The notes under the pieces are model-generated. The model had not been told where the DNA came from. It did no database searches and saw only the letters and a list, made by a program, of their open reading frames with translations. The translations under genes and the position numbers were made by a program. This document shows positions 52,562-60,967 of a stretch of DNA of 64,000 nucleotides, in pieces. Source of the stretch: Thermococcus sp. M39 (lineage in GTDB: Archaea > Methanobacteriota_B > Thermococci > Thermococcales > Thermococcaceae); assembly GCF_012027325.1 (NCBI RefSeq), contig NZ_SNUG01000003.1, positions 62,001-126,000 on the forward strand, read 5' to 3'. Every line of letters starts with the position of its first letter. Positions within the stretch are counted from its first letter, which is position 1.

Positions 52562-53083
52562 ATGAATGAAGGGTGGAAAGTTGGGGAAATCGAGCTACTA
52601 AAAAAGATATTTAAAGGAAAACTTGATGAAACAGACATAAGGATATACATGCTTCTCAGGGAAAACGGAAAGATGAGCGACAGCGAAATTGCAAGAAAAC
52701 TTGGAGTTTCAGTCACAACTGTAAGACGGAGAAGAAAGAGGCTCCAAGACGAAGGAATACTTCAGATTATAGCTCTCCTCCTGCTAAAGGCTGCTAATGC
52801 TAGCTATGCCGATGTACTCGTAAAGTTCAAGCAGGGCACAAAAATCGAAGAAGTCAATGAATTCATAAGCAACGCAATTAAAAATCCCAGAATATATGAG
52901 GTAACACTTTACATAGGTGGAAAATATGATGTTCTATTAAGGTTCTTTGAAGGAAACCTAGAGAGTTTAAAGTACCATATTGAAAAATTTCTAAGGAGCT
53001 CCCGAGTAGTGGAAAGTTACGAAGTAAATACTGCGGTAGGAAGTCCAAAAGCATGGTACAAAGAGTTTAAGATCAAATTCTGA
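52562..53083 (+). CDS. Lrp/AsnC-family transcriptional regulator
   Basis: 173 residues. N-terminal winged HTH (about 20-75; MSDSEIARKLGVSVTTVRRR) and C-terminal RAM-like ligand domain (about 85-165; YADVLVKFKQGTKIEEVNEF, GGKYDVLLRFFEGNLES). About 110 nt behind the peptidase and on the same strand, with a GGGGGATTA before the ATG. Lrp regulators respond to amino acids, so this is the best candidate to control the peptide locus and to bind the palindromes at 42.4 kb. Confidence 0.88.
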   Translation: MNEGWKVGEIELLKKIFKGKLDETDIRIYMLLRENGKMSDSEIARKLGVSVTTVRRRRKRLQDEGILQIIALLLLKAANASYADVLVKFKQGTKIEEVNEFISNAIKNPRIYEVTLYIGGKYDVLLRFFEGNLESLKYHIEKFLRSSRVVESYEVNTAVGSPKAWYKEFKIKF

Positions 53084-53108
53084 GATATCTTAATTAATTT
53101 TACCTAAT

Positions 53109-53186
53109 TTACTCCTTTAATGAATCATAAAACGGCACCTCTAAGCCTCTCAGTATCTTGATTCCGAAGAGGATCTTATATTCCTG
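53109..53186 (-). pseudogene. Short C-terminal gene remnant
   Basis: Twenty-five codons and a stop read QEYKILFGIKILRGLEVPFY, DSLKE, preceded by a stop in frame. The composition is like a real protein end, and the surrounding 200 nt has no intact gene. It may be left over from the same rearrangement that duplicated the neighbouring winged-helix gene. Family unknown and short, so doubtful. Confidence 0.25.
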
Positions 53187-53302
53187 TTATGCATCTTTCT
53201 CCCTGCAGAGTTTCTTCGATTTCTCGATACAATATTTTTATATCTTCTCCGAAAAAATCCTGCTAGAATATTATAATCCCAGTCACCCCATATATTTTAA
53301 AA

Positions 53303-53512
53303 TCAGTGCTTCACAGCCTTAACCAGAGTACAAATTCCCGCCTCTTCTTTTATGAGCCCTCTTTCTTTGGCAATCTCTAGCAAGGGCTTTAAATCGAGAA
53401 GAGGAATCCCATACTTGCTGCAGTTATTCACAAGCACTGGCCAAGAAGCACTACCACCAAAATCCTCAATCATCTTTAACAAAGCCCCCAACTCAGAAGC
53501 TTCCCCACTCAT
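53303..53512 (-). CDS. Small winged-helix-like protein, copy 2
   Basis: 69 residues: MSGEASELGALLKMIEDFGG...LLEIAKERGLIKEEAGICTLV. Strongly similar to copy 1 at 36091-36300 and preceded by an almost identical leader. Start at 53512 after GGGGAGGTGATGCT. Differences are clustered at the N-terminus (ELGALLKMIE for ELRVLLKMIR) and the C-terminus (CTLVKAVKH for YTLVRTVGH). Function unknown; probably a small DNA-binding regulator. Confidence 0.7.
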   Translation of the reverse strand: MSGEASELGALLKMIEDFGGSASWPVLVNNCSKYGIPLLDLKPLLEIAKERGLIKEEAGICTLVKAVKH

Positions 53513-53578
53513 AGCATCACCTCCCCATAAATCTGATTTAAAGAAAAGACAAGATAAAGTTGTCAAAACTTGTATTTA
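53513..53578 (-). repeat. Duplicated leader/promoter, copy 2, with inverted repeat
   Basis: Nearly identical to 36301-36367. The inverted repeat AAGTT-gtcaa-AACTT lies at 53557-53571, next to a TATA candidate ATAAATAC (minus strand). Non-coding sequence conserved as well as or better than the gene itself points to recent duplication or to strong selection on the control site. Confidence 0.65.
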
Positions 53579-53714
53579 TATTATTACAGCATCGCATCCA
53601 TTCATAGCAAGCAAATTTTGTTTTATTTGTCGAAGATTTTACTAAGTTTCTGACTATAATAGTCAAAGGAAAAGCGAAAGATATAAAGAATCAAAAATTA
53701 GAATTTAAAGAAGC

Positions 53715-54545
53715 TCATCCCTTAATTGCACCGCTCGTGTATCCCCTTATGAGGTATTTACCTAAAGCTATCATAATGATCAGCGTTGGAAGAGCTACTA
53801 TCAAAGCTCCAGCCATTTGAACGTTCCAGTTTGCAACAAAGCTTCCCTTGAGGTTTGCAAGCATAACAGTCGCTGGCATTGCTTCTTCTCCTCTTGTAAG
53901 TACAACTCCGAAGAGATAATCATTCCAAATGCTTGTGAACTGATAGATAGCAGTAACAACAAATGCTGGCATTGAGAGAGGTAGAATAATCTTTGTGTAA
54001 ATTCCAGCAGCACTTGCTCCATCAACTTTTGCAGCCTCAACGAGCTCATCTGGGATCTCATAGTAATAGTTTGTGAAGAGCAAAGTGGTTATTGGGATTC
54101 CATATGCGGTGTGAGTTAGAACAAGGCCTGGAATTGTATTGTAGAGGCCAAGGCTCGAAATTAACCTTACTAATGGTATTAAGATTGACTGATATGGTAA
54201 GAACACACCAAACGTTATTAGAATCAACAACTTCTTTGAAACGCTGCCCCTCATAAGCTTTGCTAATGTAAAGCCAGCCAAAGATCCAAGCACAGTTGAA
54301 AAAATAGTTGCAAGGGTAGTAAAGATTAAACTGTTTATAATAGGCCTCTTGAGATTTTCAAAGGCAATTTTATATGCTCCAAAATATGGAGGAAGAATAA
54401 GCTGTATTGGAGTGGTTAAAGCAACTTGTTCCCCTGTTTTTGTTGAGGTTGTTATAGCACTCCAAATTGGAAGAAGATACCCAAAAGCAAGGAAGATTAG
54501 GATTATGTACATAAGAATCCTCAATGGTGTTATCTTTACCTTCAT
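53715..54545 (-). CDS. Carbohydrate ABC permease, MalG type
   Basis: 276 residues, six membrane helices. Coupling motif ELVEAAKVDGASAAGIYTKIILPLSMPAF is the EAA loop of sugar permeases. Last gene of a three-gene operon (binding protein, MalF-like, MalG-like). GGGGTGAAAAAGA before the ATG overlaps the end of the previous gene. No ATPase gene follows, so a shared MalK-type ATPase from elsewhere must be used. Confidence 0.92.
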   Translation of the reverse strand: MKVKITPLRILMYIILIFLAFGYLLPIWSAITTSTKTGEQVALTTPIQLILPPYFGAYKIAFENLKRPIINSLIFTTLATIFSTVLGSLAGFTLAKLMRGSVSKKLLILITFGVFLPYQSILIPLVRLISSLGLYNTIPGLVLTHTAYGIPITTLLFTNYYYEIPDELVEAAKVDGASAAGIYTKIILPLSMPAFVVTAIYQFTSIWNDYLFGVVLTRGEEAMPATVMLANLKGSFVANWNVQMAGALIVALPTLIIMIALGKYLIRGYTSGAIKG

Positions 54546-55420
54546 TCTTTTTCACCCCTGTAACTCCAGTACAAATAGGGCAACACAACAGCGAGGGCCA
54601 TTAAGAGGAGAATTGTTGCTATTGCAGCCCCATATGCAAAGTTCGTCTTTGCAAAGGTCTCTTTATACATCTGAATAGCCAAGATAAATGTCGAGGTTCC
54701 AGGCCCTCCACGAGTGAGAACCCAGATGAAGTCGAACGCTTTTAATGAGAACACCATGAGGACTACGAAAGCACTAAGCGTTGGCTTAACTAGCTGAGGA
54801 ATCACAACATATCTGTAAACCTGCCATGTACTTGCACCATCTATTACAGCGGCCTCATAGTGATCTATCGGAATAGATCTTATTCCTGCCAAATAAATTA
54901 TCATTGTATAACCCGAGAACTGCCAGATCAAGGCTATTATTATGCAGTACATAGCAATGTTAGGGTCCGTTATCCATCTGCTTTCCAAAAATTCCAAATG
55001 TAGCTTTTCAAAAAGAGTGTTCAACACGCCACTAGATGGGTCATACATCCATGCCCATAGAGTTGCAGTAACTACAAATGACAGAGCAAATGGAAGGGTA
55101 TAAATTGTCCTAAACCCTCCCTCAAATTTAATCTTTCTATCCAGCATGATCGCAAGGAGAAGACCCATTAAAATTGAACCCGGCACAAAGAGAAGCAATA
55201 GTAGGATGTTATTTTTCAGAGAAGTCCAAAAAACTGGATCGTGAAAGAGTTGTTTGTATTGGAGAAGACCAACGAAGCGATAAGAGGGAAGTAGTCCCCT
55301 CCAATCTGTGAGAGAGATGTAGATATTCCACAAAACAGCGACATACACAAAAATTCCAACAAGAATTAGTGCAGGTCCCAAAAATAAAAGAATGTAAGGA
55401 AGATCGGGGGATTTTCGCAT
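54542..55420 (-). CDS. Carbohydrate ABC permease, MalF type
   Basis: 292 residues with six helices. EAAVIDGASTWQVYRYVVIPQLVKPTL is the EAA loop. GGGGGGAG with 4-nt spacing sets the start at 55420 (MRKSPDLPYILL); the frame opened at 55450 overlaps the binding-protein gene. Works with the MalG-type gene as a heterodimer. Confidence 0.92.
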   Translation of the reverse strand: MRKSPDLPYILLFLGPALILVGIFVYVAVLWNIYISLTDWRGLLPSYRFVGLLQYKQLFHDPVFWTSLKNNILLLLLFVPGSILMGLLLAIMLDRKIKFEGGFRTIYTLPFALSFVVTATLWAWMYDPSSGVLNTLFEKLHLEFLESRWITDPNIAMYCIIIALIWQFSGYTMIIYLAGIRSIPIDHYEAAVIDGASTWQVYRYVVIPQLVKPTLSAFVVLMVFSLKAFDFIWVLTRGGPGTSTFILAIQMYKETFAKTNFAYGAAIATILLLMALAVVLPYLYWSYRGEKE

Positions 55421-55434
55421 TATTCTCCCCCCGA

Positions 55435-56757
55435 TCAACTGAGCTTCCACTCTTTTATCTTGTTTGGAATTAGATCTTTCTTCATAGCATTAATGATTTC
55501 TGTCATTGCTTTGTTCACATCTTTGCTTGTTGCAAGTTCGGAGATTATATCATTAAGATCAGCTGCAAATGCCTCTGGGACTGCACTTCCGTGAGCGATA
55601 CTTGGGATCATCTTTGTACTTGGTGACTTAAGCTCCTCCATGAAGGACTTCTGAATTGGATCATATGGATCGGCAGGAGCATCCATCCTTGGTGGTATTG
55701 ATCCCTTTATTGGGTTGAACGTGTTCTGAGCTTCAACAGTTCCTATAAAGCTAAGCCACTTCTTAGCAGCATCAGGATGAGCAGCTTTTGCTGGCAGAAC
55801 AAATGTGTCTATAACAAGGTCATAAACTCCAGCTGGTATTGGAATTGCACCATAGTCAACGTTTGGCTTCCAGCCCTTTGCTTTGAAGTAACCGTTTGCC
55901 CAATCACCCATGAGAGTCATGGCAGCTTCTCCCTTGTAAACCATTGCACATGCTTCATCCCATGTTTTTGCTGCATGGTCTGGATTTGAATACTCAACAT
56001 ACTTTACAAAATACTCAAGAACCTTCTTGAGGGTTGGATCGTTATCACTTATCTCGCCGTTTATGAACTTCTGATAGTAATCAATTCCTCCCACAGCAAC
56101 AAGCATGACTTCAAAGACCTGAGTCGCTGGCCACTTGTTTCTGTCACCGAGTGCAAATGGTGTGACACCGTTCTCTTTGAGTTTCTCGGCAACAGCAAAG
56201 AGATCGTCAATGGTCTTTATGCTTGCAGGGTCAATTCCATACTTCTCAAATATCTTTTTGTTGTACCAGATGACATTTGCCCTGTGAACGTTGATAGGAA
56301 CAGCATAATAGTGGTTGTTGAAGATTACCATCTGCTCAATCACATCTGGATAGTTCTTCTTCATGTCATCTGTCCAGATGTCATCAATTGGAGAAAGCTG
56401 GTCAGCTTTAATGTATCTCGCCATCTCATAACCCGCGTGAACCTGGAATGTGTCAGGAGGCTTTCCAGCGAGCATTAAAGACTGGAGAATCATTTTCATA
56501 TTAACTCCAGCTCCACCACTCACAGGATTTGCTTTTATCTCAATGTTGGGATACTTCTCTTGGAATTTCTTAGCAATAGCATCAAAAGCCTCTTTTTCAC
56601 CACCAGCAGTCCACCAGTGGTAAATTTCAAGAACTTCTTTTTGGGCTTGAGTTGTGGTAGGTGTTGTTGTCTCTTTTTGGGAGATACATCCAGAAACTAT
56701 TGCAGTCGCTAAAATCCCAATTAACAGATATACAAAGAGTTGCCTTCTTTTGGACAC
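55435..56757 (-). CDS. Carbohydrate ABC substrate-binding lipoprotein
   Basis: 440 residues, family 1 (MalE-like) binding protein. N-terminal lipobox IVSGC after a hydrophobic segment, then a Thr-rich linker (TTTPTTTQAQKE) and the binding domain with YHWWTAGGEKEAFDAIAKKF. The GTG at 56757 has GGGGGTG 6 nt upstream, a better fit than the GTG at 56772. The sequence resembles glucose/trehalose-type binding proteins, but the sugar cannot be told. The TATA candidate is AAGTATTTAAG (about 56809-56819). Confidence 0.9.
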   Translation of the reverse strand: MSKRRQLFVYLLIGILATAIVSGCISQKETTTPTTTQAQKEVLEIYHWWTAGGEKEAFDAIAKKFQEKYPNIEIKANPVSGGAGVNMKMILQSLMLAGKPPDTFQVHAGYEMARYIKADQLSPIDDIWTDDMKKNYPDVIEQMVIFNNHYYAVPINVHRANVIWYNKKIFEKYGIDPASIKTIDDLFAVAEKLKENGVTPFALGDRNKWPATQVFEVMLVAVGGIDYYQKFINGEISDNDPTLKKVLEYFVKYVEYSNPDHAAKTWDEACAMVYKGEAAMTLMGDWANGYFKAKGWKPNVDYGAIPIPAGVYDLVIDTFVLPAKAAHPDAAKKWLSFIGTVEAQNTFNPIKGSIPPRMDAPADPYDPIQKSFMEELKSPSTKMIPSIAHGSAVPEAFAADLNDIISELATSKDVNKAMTEIINAMKKDLIPNKIKEWKLS

Positions 56758-56808
56758 AGATAGCACCCCCACAGGGGTTCTTCATAACTTATACATATGT
56801 AAAACTTA

Positions 56809-56819
56809 AATACTTATCG
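56809..56819 (-). promoter_or_regulatory. Promoter of the sugar ABC operon
   Basis: Minus-strand AAGTATTTAAG fits a TATA box about 50 nt before the GTG at 56757. I looked for the TGM operator (TATCAC, 5 nt, GTGATA) used by sugar regulators of this order and did not find it. The remaining sequence to 57078 is AT-rich and holds no gene. Confidence 0.4.
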
Positions 56820-57078
56820 GTAAACAAGTAAAATATTTCTATGCATTCAATTTACGCTTTTTTTACATTGAGTTTAAGCCAAATTGTAACATAACGCACC
56901 CCCAATTTTTGCCTCTTCTCTTAGTTAAATGACACACTGTTTTACAATTCTACTAAAATATGATGCTACATCAGATATACAGAATCAAACAACTAGCCAT
57001 TATGTACCAACTCTTGGAATTAATTTCCAAATCCACTATTCATTATATTCAAAGAATGTTTAAGGTGAACGAAACCTA

Positions 57079-57774
57079 TCACCACACCACACTCAGCAAT
57101 TCACCACCATAGAACAGCCACAGCAAGACAGCAGTGCTCATTGGAACCGTGAACTCGTCCCAAGCGGAGTAAATGGGTAAACTCTCCATGAACGCAGCAA
57201 CTGAAGCAACGAATGTTAAATGTCCAAGCTCATAGGAAATCCCAAGCGCCTTGTGAGCAGCTATCAATGCAAAGATCGACACAACAAGCATCGTTAAGCT
57301 GCCGATTACTGTTTTATTCTTGTTCCATGGGATTCTAACTCCACCAATTGCCTGCCCAACAATAGCGTTGAAGCAGTCACCAAACGTGGAAACCCAAAGA
57401 GCTGCTAAAGCTATAAGCTTTGGGAAAACCGTGCATATCATTCCCATAGTCACCCAAAAGAGAAAGCTCCCCATGTAGTGATTCCCCTTGAGCTCATCTT
57501 CTCTCGCCATCTGTCTATAAGAGATTTCAGCGACTGGAACTTTGATCTTCCATCCTCTTCTCAGCTTAAGGTGCTGAAGCGTGTAAATCACTGCCCAGAA
57601 CCAAACAACAAAGAGAGTAACATATTTTGGCGTGAAAAGTATTATCGGCGCTCCTAAAATGCCAGGAGAAATATGCCAAAGCTTTCTAACTAATTCACGT
57701 TTGCTAATTCTATCTTCAATTTTATCGAAAACCTTTGATTTAAACCCTATTTGATATATCTTCTCTGACTCCAT
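57079..57774 (-). CDS. Dolichol-kinase/CDP-alcohol-type integral membrane protein
   Basis: 231 residues, about six membrane helices. RKLWHISPGILGAP near residue 30 and WVSTFGDCFNAIVGQAIGGVRIPWNKNKTVIGSLTM (given as WVSTFGDCFNAIVGQ at 128 and NKNKTVIGSLTM at 152) are hallmarks of the SEC59/dolichol kinase and cytidylyltransferase-like group, COG0170. It probably phosphorylates or activates an isoprenoid alcohol for lipid or glycan synthesis. A remnant of a second copy's C-terminus lies at 36437-36520. Confidence 0.8.
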   Translation of the reverse strand: MESEKIYQIGFKSKVFDKIEDRISKRELVRKLWHISPGILGAPIILFTPKYVTLFVVWFWAVIYTLQHLKLRRGWKIKVPVAEISYRQMAREDELKGNHYMGSFLFWVTMGMICTVFPKLIALAALWVSTFGDCFNAIVGQAIGGVRIPWNKNKTVIGSLTMLVVSIFALIAAHKALGISYELGHLTFVASVAAFMESLPIYSAWDEFTVPMSTAVLLWLFYGGELLSVVW

Positions 57775-57842
57775 GAAGAAAAGTTAGAAGAAAAAGAATA
57801 TTTAAATTTTTCTGCAAATGTTCATGAAATTTTCGACAATTA

Positions 57843-59171
57843 TTAATATTTCCACTTCTTTCTTTCCTCATTTATCGGAGCAATGATATTCTCATAAAAC
57901 TCTCTAAGCTTTCTTGTATGTTCCTCTACCCATTCCCCGCTAACTTTCCTCCTTGCAACTCCTTCTTTCATAGCCTGCTCTGCCACAGCTCTAGCTTCCT
58001 TTGGATAAACTTCTGAATTCAGAGGAGAGGGGATTATGTAATCCTCACTCGGTTCTTCTACAATGCTTGCTATTGCCTTAGCTGCCTCAATTATCATTGT
58101 ATCAGTTATCGTCTTTGCCCTAACATCCAAAGCTCCTCTAAAAATCCCTGGAAAGCCAAGAACGTTGTTAATCTGGTTTGGATAATCGCTCCTACCAGTT
58201 GCAACTATTTTAGCTCCGGCTTTTTTAGCCTCATCAGGGAGTATTTCAGGAACTGGATTAGCCAATGGGAATACAATGGCATCATCGTTCATTTTTGCAA
58301 TCCATTCGGGCTTTATGACTCCTGGGCCGGGCTTCGTGAAGGAAATCAGAACATCAGCACCTTTTACAGCTTCCTCTGGACCCCCAGTAATTCCCTCAGC
58401 ATTCGTTTTGCTCAAAAGCCAGCCCCTATAGGGGAACAGTTTTTCTAAATCCATATCACTTGTTAAAACGGTTGGCTTGCCATTAACGAGTTCTACTACT
58501 CTAACATTCCCCGGCTTTACTCCGGCTTTTGTTAGGATTCTTAAAGTTGCAAAGCCAGCAGCGCCAGCGCCAAATAAGGCTATTGTAATTTCATCAAGCT
58601 TTTTCCCGACTACTTTTAGGGCATTCAAAATCCCAGCCAAGACAACAGCAGCTGTTCCTTGCTGGTCGTCATGAAAAACAGGAATGTCTAATTCTTGCCT
58701 TAAGCGTTCGAGGATATAAAAGCACTTTGGTGAGGCTATATCCTCAAGGTTTATGCCGCCAAAGGTTGGTGCTATTGCCTTGACGATCTCGATGAACTTG
58801 TTTGGGTCTTGTTCATTAACCATTATTGGAAACGCATCAACACCGCCAAAGTGTTTGAAGAGTAGTGCTTTTCCTTCCATTACTGGCAAGCCCGCAAGAG
58901 GCCCAATGTTTCCCAAGCCCAAAATCCTACTCCCATCACTTACAATTGCCACAAGGTTACCTTTGCTTGTATACTCGTAAACATCGTCTGGATTTCTGGA
59001 TATCTCCTTGCACGGCTCAGCAACTCCAGGTGTATAGGCTAAGCTTAAGTCGTGTCTATCTTTGAGAGAGACCTTTGGAATTACCTCAATTTTGCCATTT
59101 CCCGGAAAGTTATTTTTGTGAAAAGCCAAGGCTTTTTCTTTAAGCTTTCTTCTTTGCTCATTATCGGTCAT
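57843..59171 (-). CDS. Malic enzyme, NAD(P)-dependent
   Basis: 442 residues. Oxidative decarboxylation of malate to pyruvate. Features: YTPGVAEPCKEI (about 46), FHDDQQGTAAVVLAGILNAL (about 162), the Rossmann motif FGAGAAGFATLRIL (about 198) and FPLANPVPEILPDEA. GGAGGGATTAGT sets the ATG at 59171. It lacks the C-terminal phosphotransacetylase-like domain of the long bacterial MaeB. It diverges from the TctA-like carrier, a layout that suggests joint C4-acid use. Confidence 0.93.
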   Translation of the reverse strand: MTDNEQRRKLKEKALAFHKNNFPGNGKIEVIPKVSLKDRHDLSLAYTPGVAEPCKEISRNPDDVYEYTSKGNLVAIVSDGSRILGLGNIGPLAGLPVMEGKALLFKHFGGVDAFPIMVNEQDPNKFIEIVKAIAPTFGGINLEDIASPKCFYILERLRQELDIPVFHDDQQGTAAVVLAGILNALKVVGKKLDEITIALFGAGAAGFATLRILTKAGVKPGNVRVVELVNGKPTVLTSDMDLEKLFPYRGWLLSKTNAEGITGGPEEAVKGADVLISFTKPGPGVIKPEWIAKMNDDAIVFPLANPVPEILPDEAKKAGAKIVATGRSDYPNQINNVLGFPGIFRGALDVRAKTITDTMIIEAAKAIASIVEEPSEDYIIPSPLNSEVYPKEARAVAEQAMKEGVARRKVSGEWVEEHTRKLREFYENIIAPINEERKKWKY

Positions 59172-59324
59172 ACTAATCCCTCCACATGTAACAGTGCATC
59201 CTTTAGGTCTTTAATATTTCCTATACAATTCCCAGGTCTATCCATAAATTGGCAGAACTGACTTTACAAAATGTACTATTATATCGGCAATTGTCTATAC
59301 ATTTAGTTCCAATCAACGTAAAGA

Positions 59325-59335
59325 TTAAATACAAA
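59325..59335 (+). promoter_or_regulatory. Promoter of the TctA-like carrier pair
   Basis: GATTAAATACA, about 35 nt before the ATG at 59362, fits a TATA box; GGGTGGTG before the ATG is the ribosome binding site. Confidence 0.4.
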
Positions 59336-59361
59336 ATAGACTATTTCTTTAGGGTGGTGCT

Positions 59362-59610
59362 ATGCCAAATGATCAGCTCTATGAAATTTTTGGGGAAGTT
59401 ATAGCCTCAAAGGATTTCCTTAAGGCATTTCTAATAACTACCATAGCGACATTTCTTATGTACTTTGCCGCTCCAACCATAGTAAAAGCACTCGGCAAGG
59501 AAGACCTCTTGAAGGCTTTGAGAGTAACTTTAAGCGCCTTGGGAGCTTTTGTGGGTTTCATAATCTCCAGCGCAATAATTGAACCAAAACGGATAGTGGA
59601 GGAGGAGTAA
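59362..59610 (+). CDS. Small two-helix membrane protein paired with TctA-like carrier
   Basis: 82 residues with two membrane helices (FLITTIATFLMYFAAPTIV and LSALGAFVGFIISSAII) and a charged tail. No known domain recognised. It ends 1 nt before the start of the carrier gene, with tight coupling, so it probably is an accessory subunit, perhaps standing in for the TctB subunit, which is normally larger. Confidence 0.75.
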   Translation: MPNDQLYEIFGEVIASKDFLKAFLITTIATFLMYFAAPTIVKALGKEDLLKALRVTLSALGAFVGFIISSAIIEPKRIVEEE

Positions 59611-59611
59611 A

Positions 59612-60967
59612 ATGGATATTGGCATCTTACTGCTCCAAGCCACATTCTTAACAGTTCTCTCAGTTCTCATGTACATCATAATTGGCATGATCCCCGGAAC
59701 TGACGAAACCGCAACCATAGCACCAATAACTTTGGCTCTTCTTGCGGCAGGTTTTGATCCATTATTGGTTTTAGCTTGGTTCATGGGGACGATAGTTGCA
59801 TTTAAAGCTGCAGATGCCGTTCCTACAGCCTTAGCGGCAATTCCAGGTGGAGTTATGGCAGTCCCACAAGTTCCAGATGCATTAGTTGCAAGGAAATACG
59901 GTTATTCTGAGATAATCTTGAGAAAAGGTATAACAGCAAGCGTGATTGGAACAGTCGTTGCTATAGTAATTGCTCTACCCCTATCATTCTACTTAACACC
60001 GTTGGGAGATTTGCTTAAAACACAAATGGGACCCTTAAACTGGCCAGGATGGGTTTATATAATAGTTGCTGGAATAATTGTGCTTGCCGTAATGTCAAAA
60101 GCAAAAATCTTAGCATTACTTGCAATATTTCCATTTGCAATGCTTGTTCAAGGAATTAGAGCAGTTTATGGAAAGCCAGTCTTCATAAGCATATTTTTAG
60201 CAATCACAATTGGTCCAATACTCTATGAGCTTCTCACATTAATTTCTCCACACAATCACCACTTAAAGCGCGATAACTATGCAAGAATAAAGCTTGTAAA
60301 AACCGGCAAAATAACCCTAAATCCACTCCATCATTTGGACAAGCTTGAAGTTACATTATCTTCAATTTTCGCTGGAATAAGCAGCATCCTCTCAGCCTTC
60401 ATGAGTCCAGTTGGATTAACAATCCTCTTTGGAGACCTCATAAAAGAGGCAGAAAAAGACGAGCTTAAAGGCTCTTTAAGGGCATATGCAGTTAGAGATG
60501 CAATAAAGAACGCCACTTACATAGGAGGAACACTCATTCCACTAATAGCAATTGGAGTCCCAACTGGACCAATGTCCGCTGGTCCAGCGGCACCATTCTT
60601 TGCAAAGCTCGATGCCTTCAATGGACTAAGTCCAAGGGATGTGCTCCTACAAAGGTACTCAACCCCCACAATAATGCTGGTAATAGCCTATGTTACACTA
60701 TTGGCAGCACTGTTAACTTATGTAATCTTGATAAAGTATTCAAAGCCACTAACTCGCTTTGTATTCAAAAAGATACCAGCTGAGGCTTTATATAGCACAT
60801 TTTTGGCAATAGTCTTAGTTCTATCATACATGGAGGCCGGAATTGCTGGAATCTTTGGTTCAATACTTGTGGGATTAATTTCAGCAACCTTTGCAAGGAA
60901 CGGTGTTTCAATAGGTGTTTTATTCATGGTTCTAGTTGCGGCTCCATATTTGGTAGCCTTGCTCTGA
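59612..60967 (+). CDS. TctA-like (tripartite tricarboxylate transporter family) carrier
   Basis: 451 residues, about ten to eleven membrane helices. The motif IIGMIPGTDETATIAPITLA near residue 22 and VPTALAAIPGGVMAVPQVPDA near 68 resemble the conserved loops of the TctA/COG1784 group. No periplasmic TctC-type binding protein is encoded nearby. Beside malic enzyme and malate dehydrogenase, a di- or tricarboxylate substrate is likely (inference). The stop touches that of the convergent malate dehydrogenase gene. Confidence 0.75.
   Translation: MDIGILLLQATFLTVLSVLMYIIIGMIPGTDETATIAPITLALLAAGFDPLLVLAWFMGTIVAFKAADAVPTALAAIPGGVMAVPQVPDALVARKYGYSEIILRKGITASVIGTVVAIVIALPLSFYLTPLGDLLKTQMGPLNWPGWVYIIVAGIIVLAVMSKAKILALLAIFPFAMLVQGIRAVYGKPVFISIFLAITIGPILYELLTLISPHNHHLKRDNYARIKLVKTGKITLNPLHHLDKLEVTLSSIFAGISSILSAFMSPVGLTILFGDLIKEAEKDELKGSLRAYAVRDAIKNATYIGGTLIPLIAIGVPTGPMSAGPAAPFFAKLDAFNGLSPRDVLLQRYSTPTIMLVIAYVTLLAALLTYVILIKYSKPLTRFVFKKIPAEALYSTFLAIVLVLSYMEAGIAGIFGSILVGLISATFARNGVSIGVLFMVLVAAPYLVALL

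Noticed and set aside
56758-57078. TGM-type sugar operator (TATCAC, 5 nt, GTGATA)
   Set aside because: TATCACC occurs near 57078 but without the matching half, and inside the kinase 3' end.
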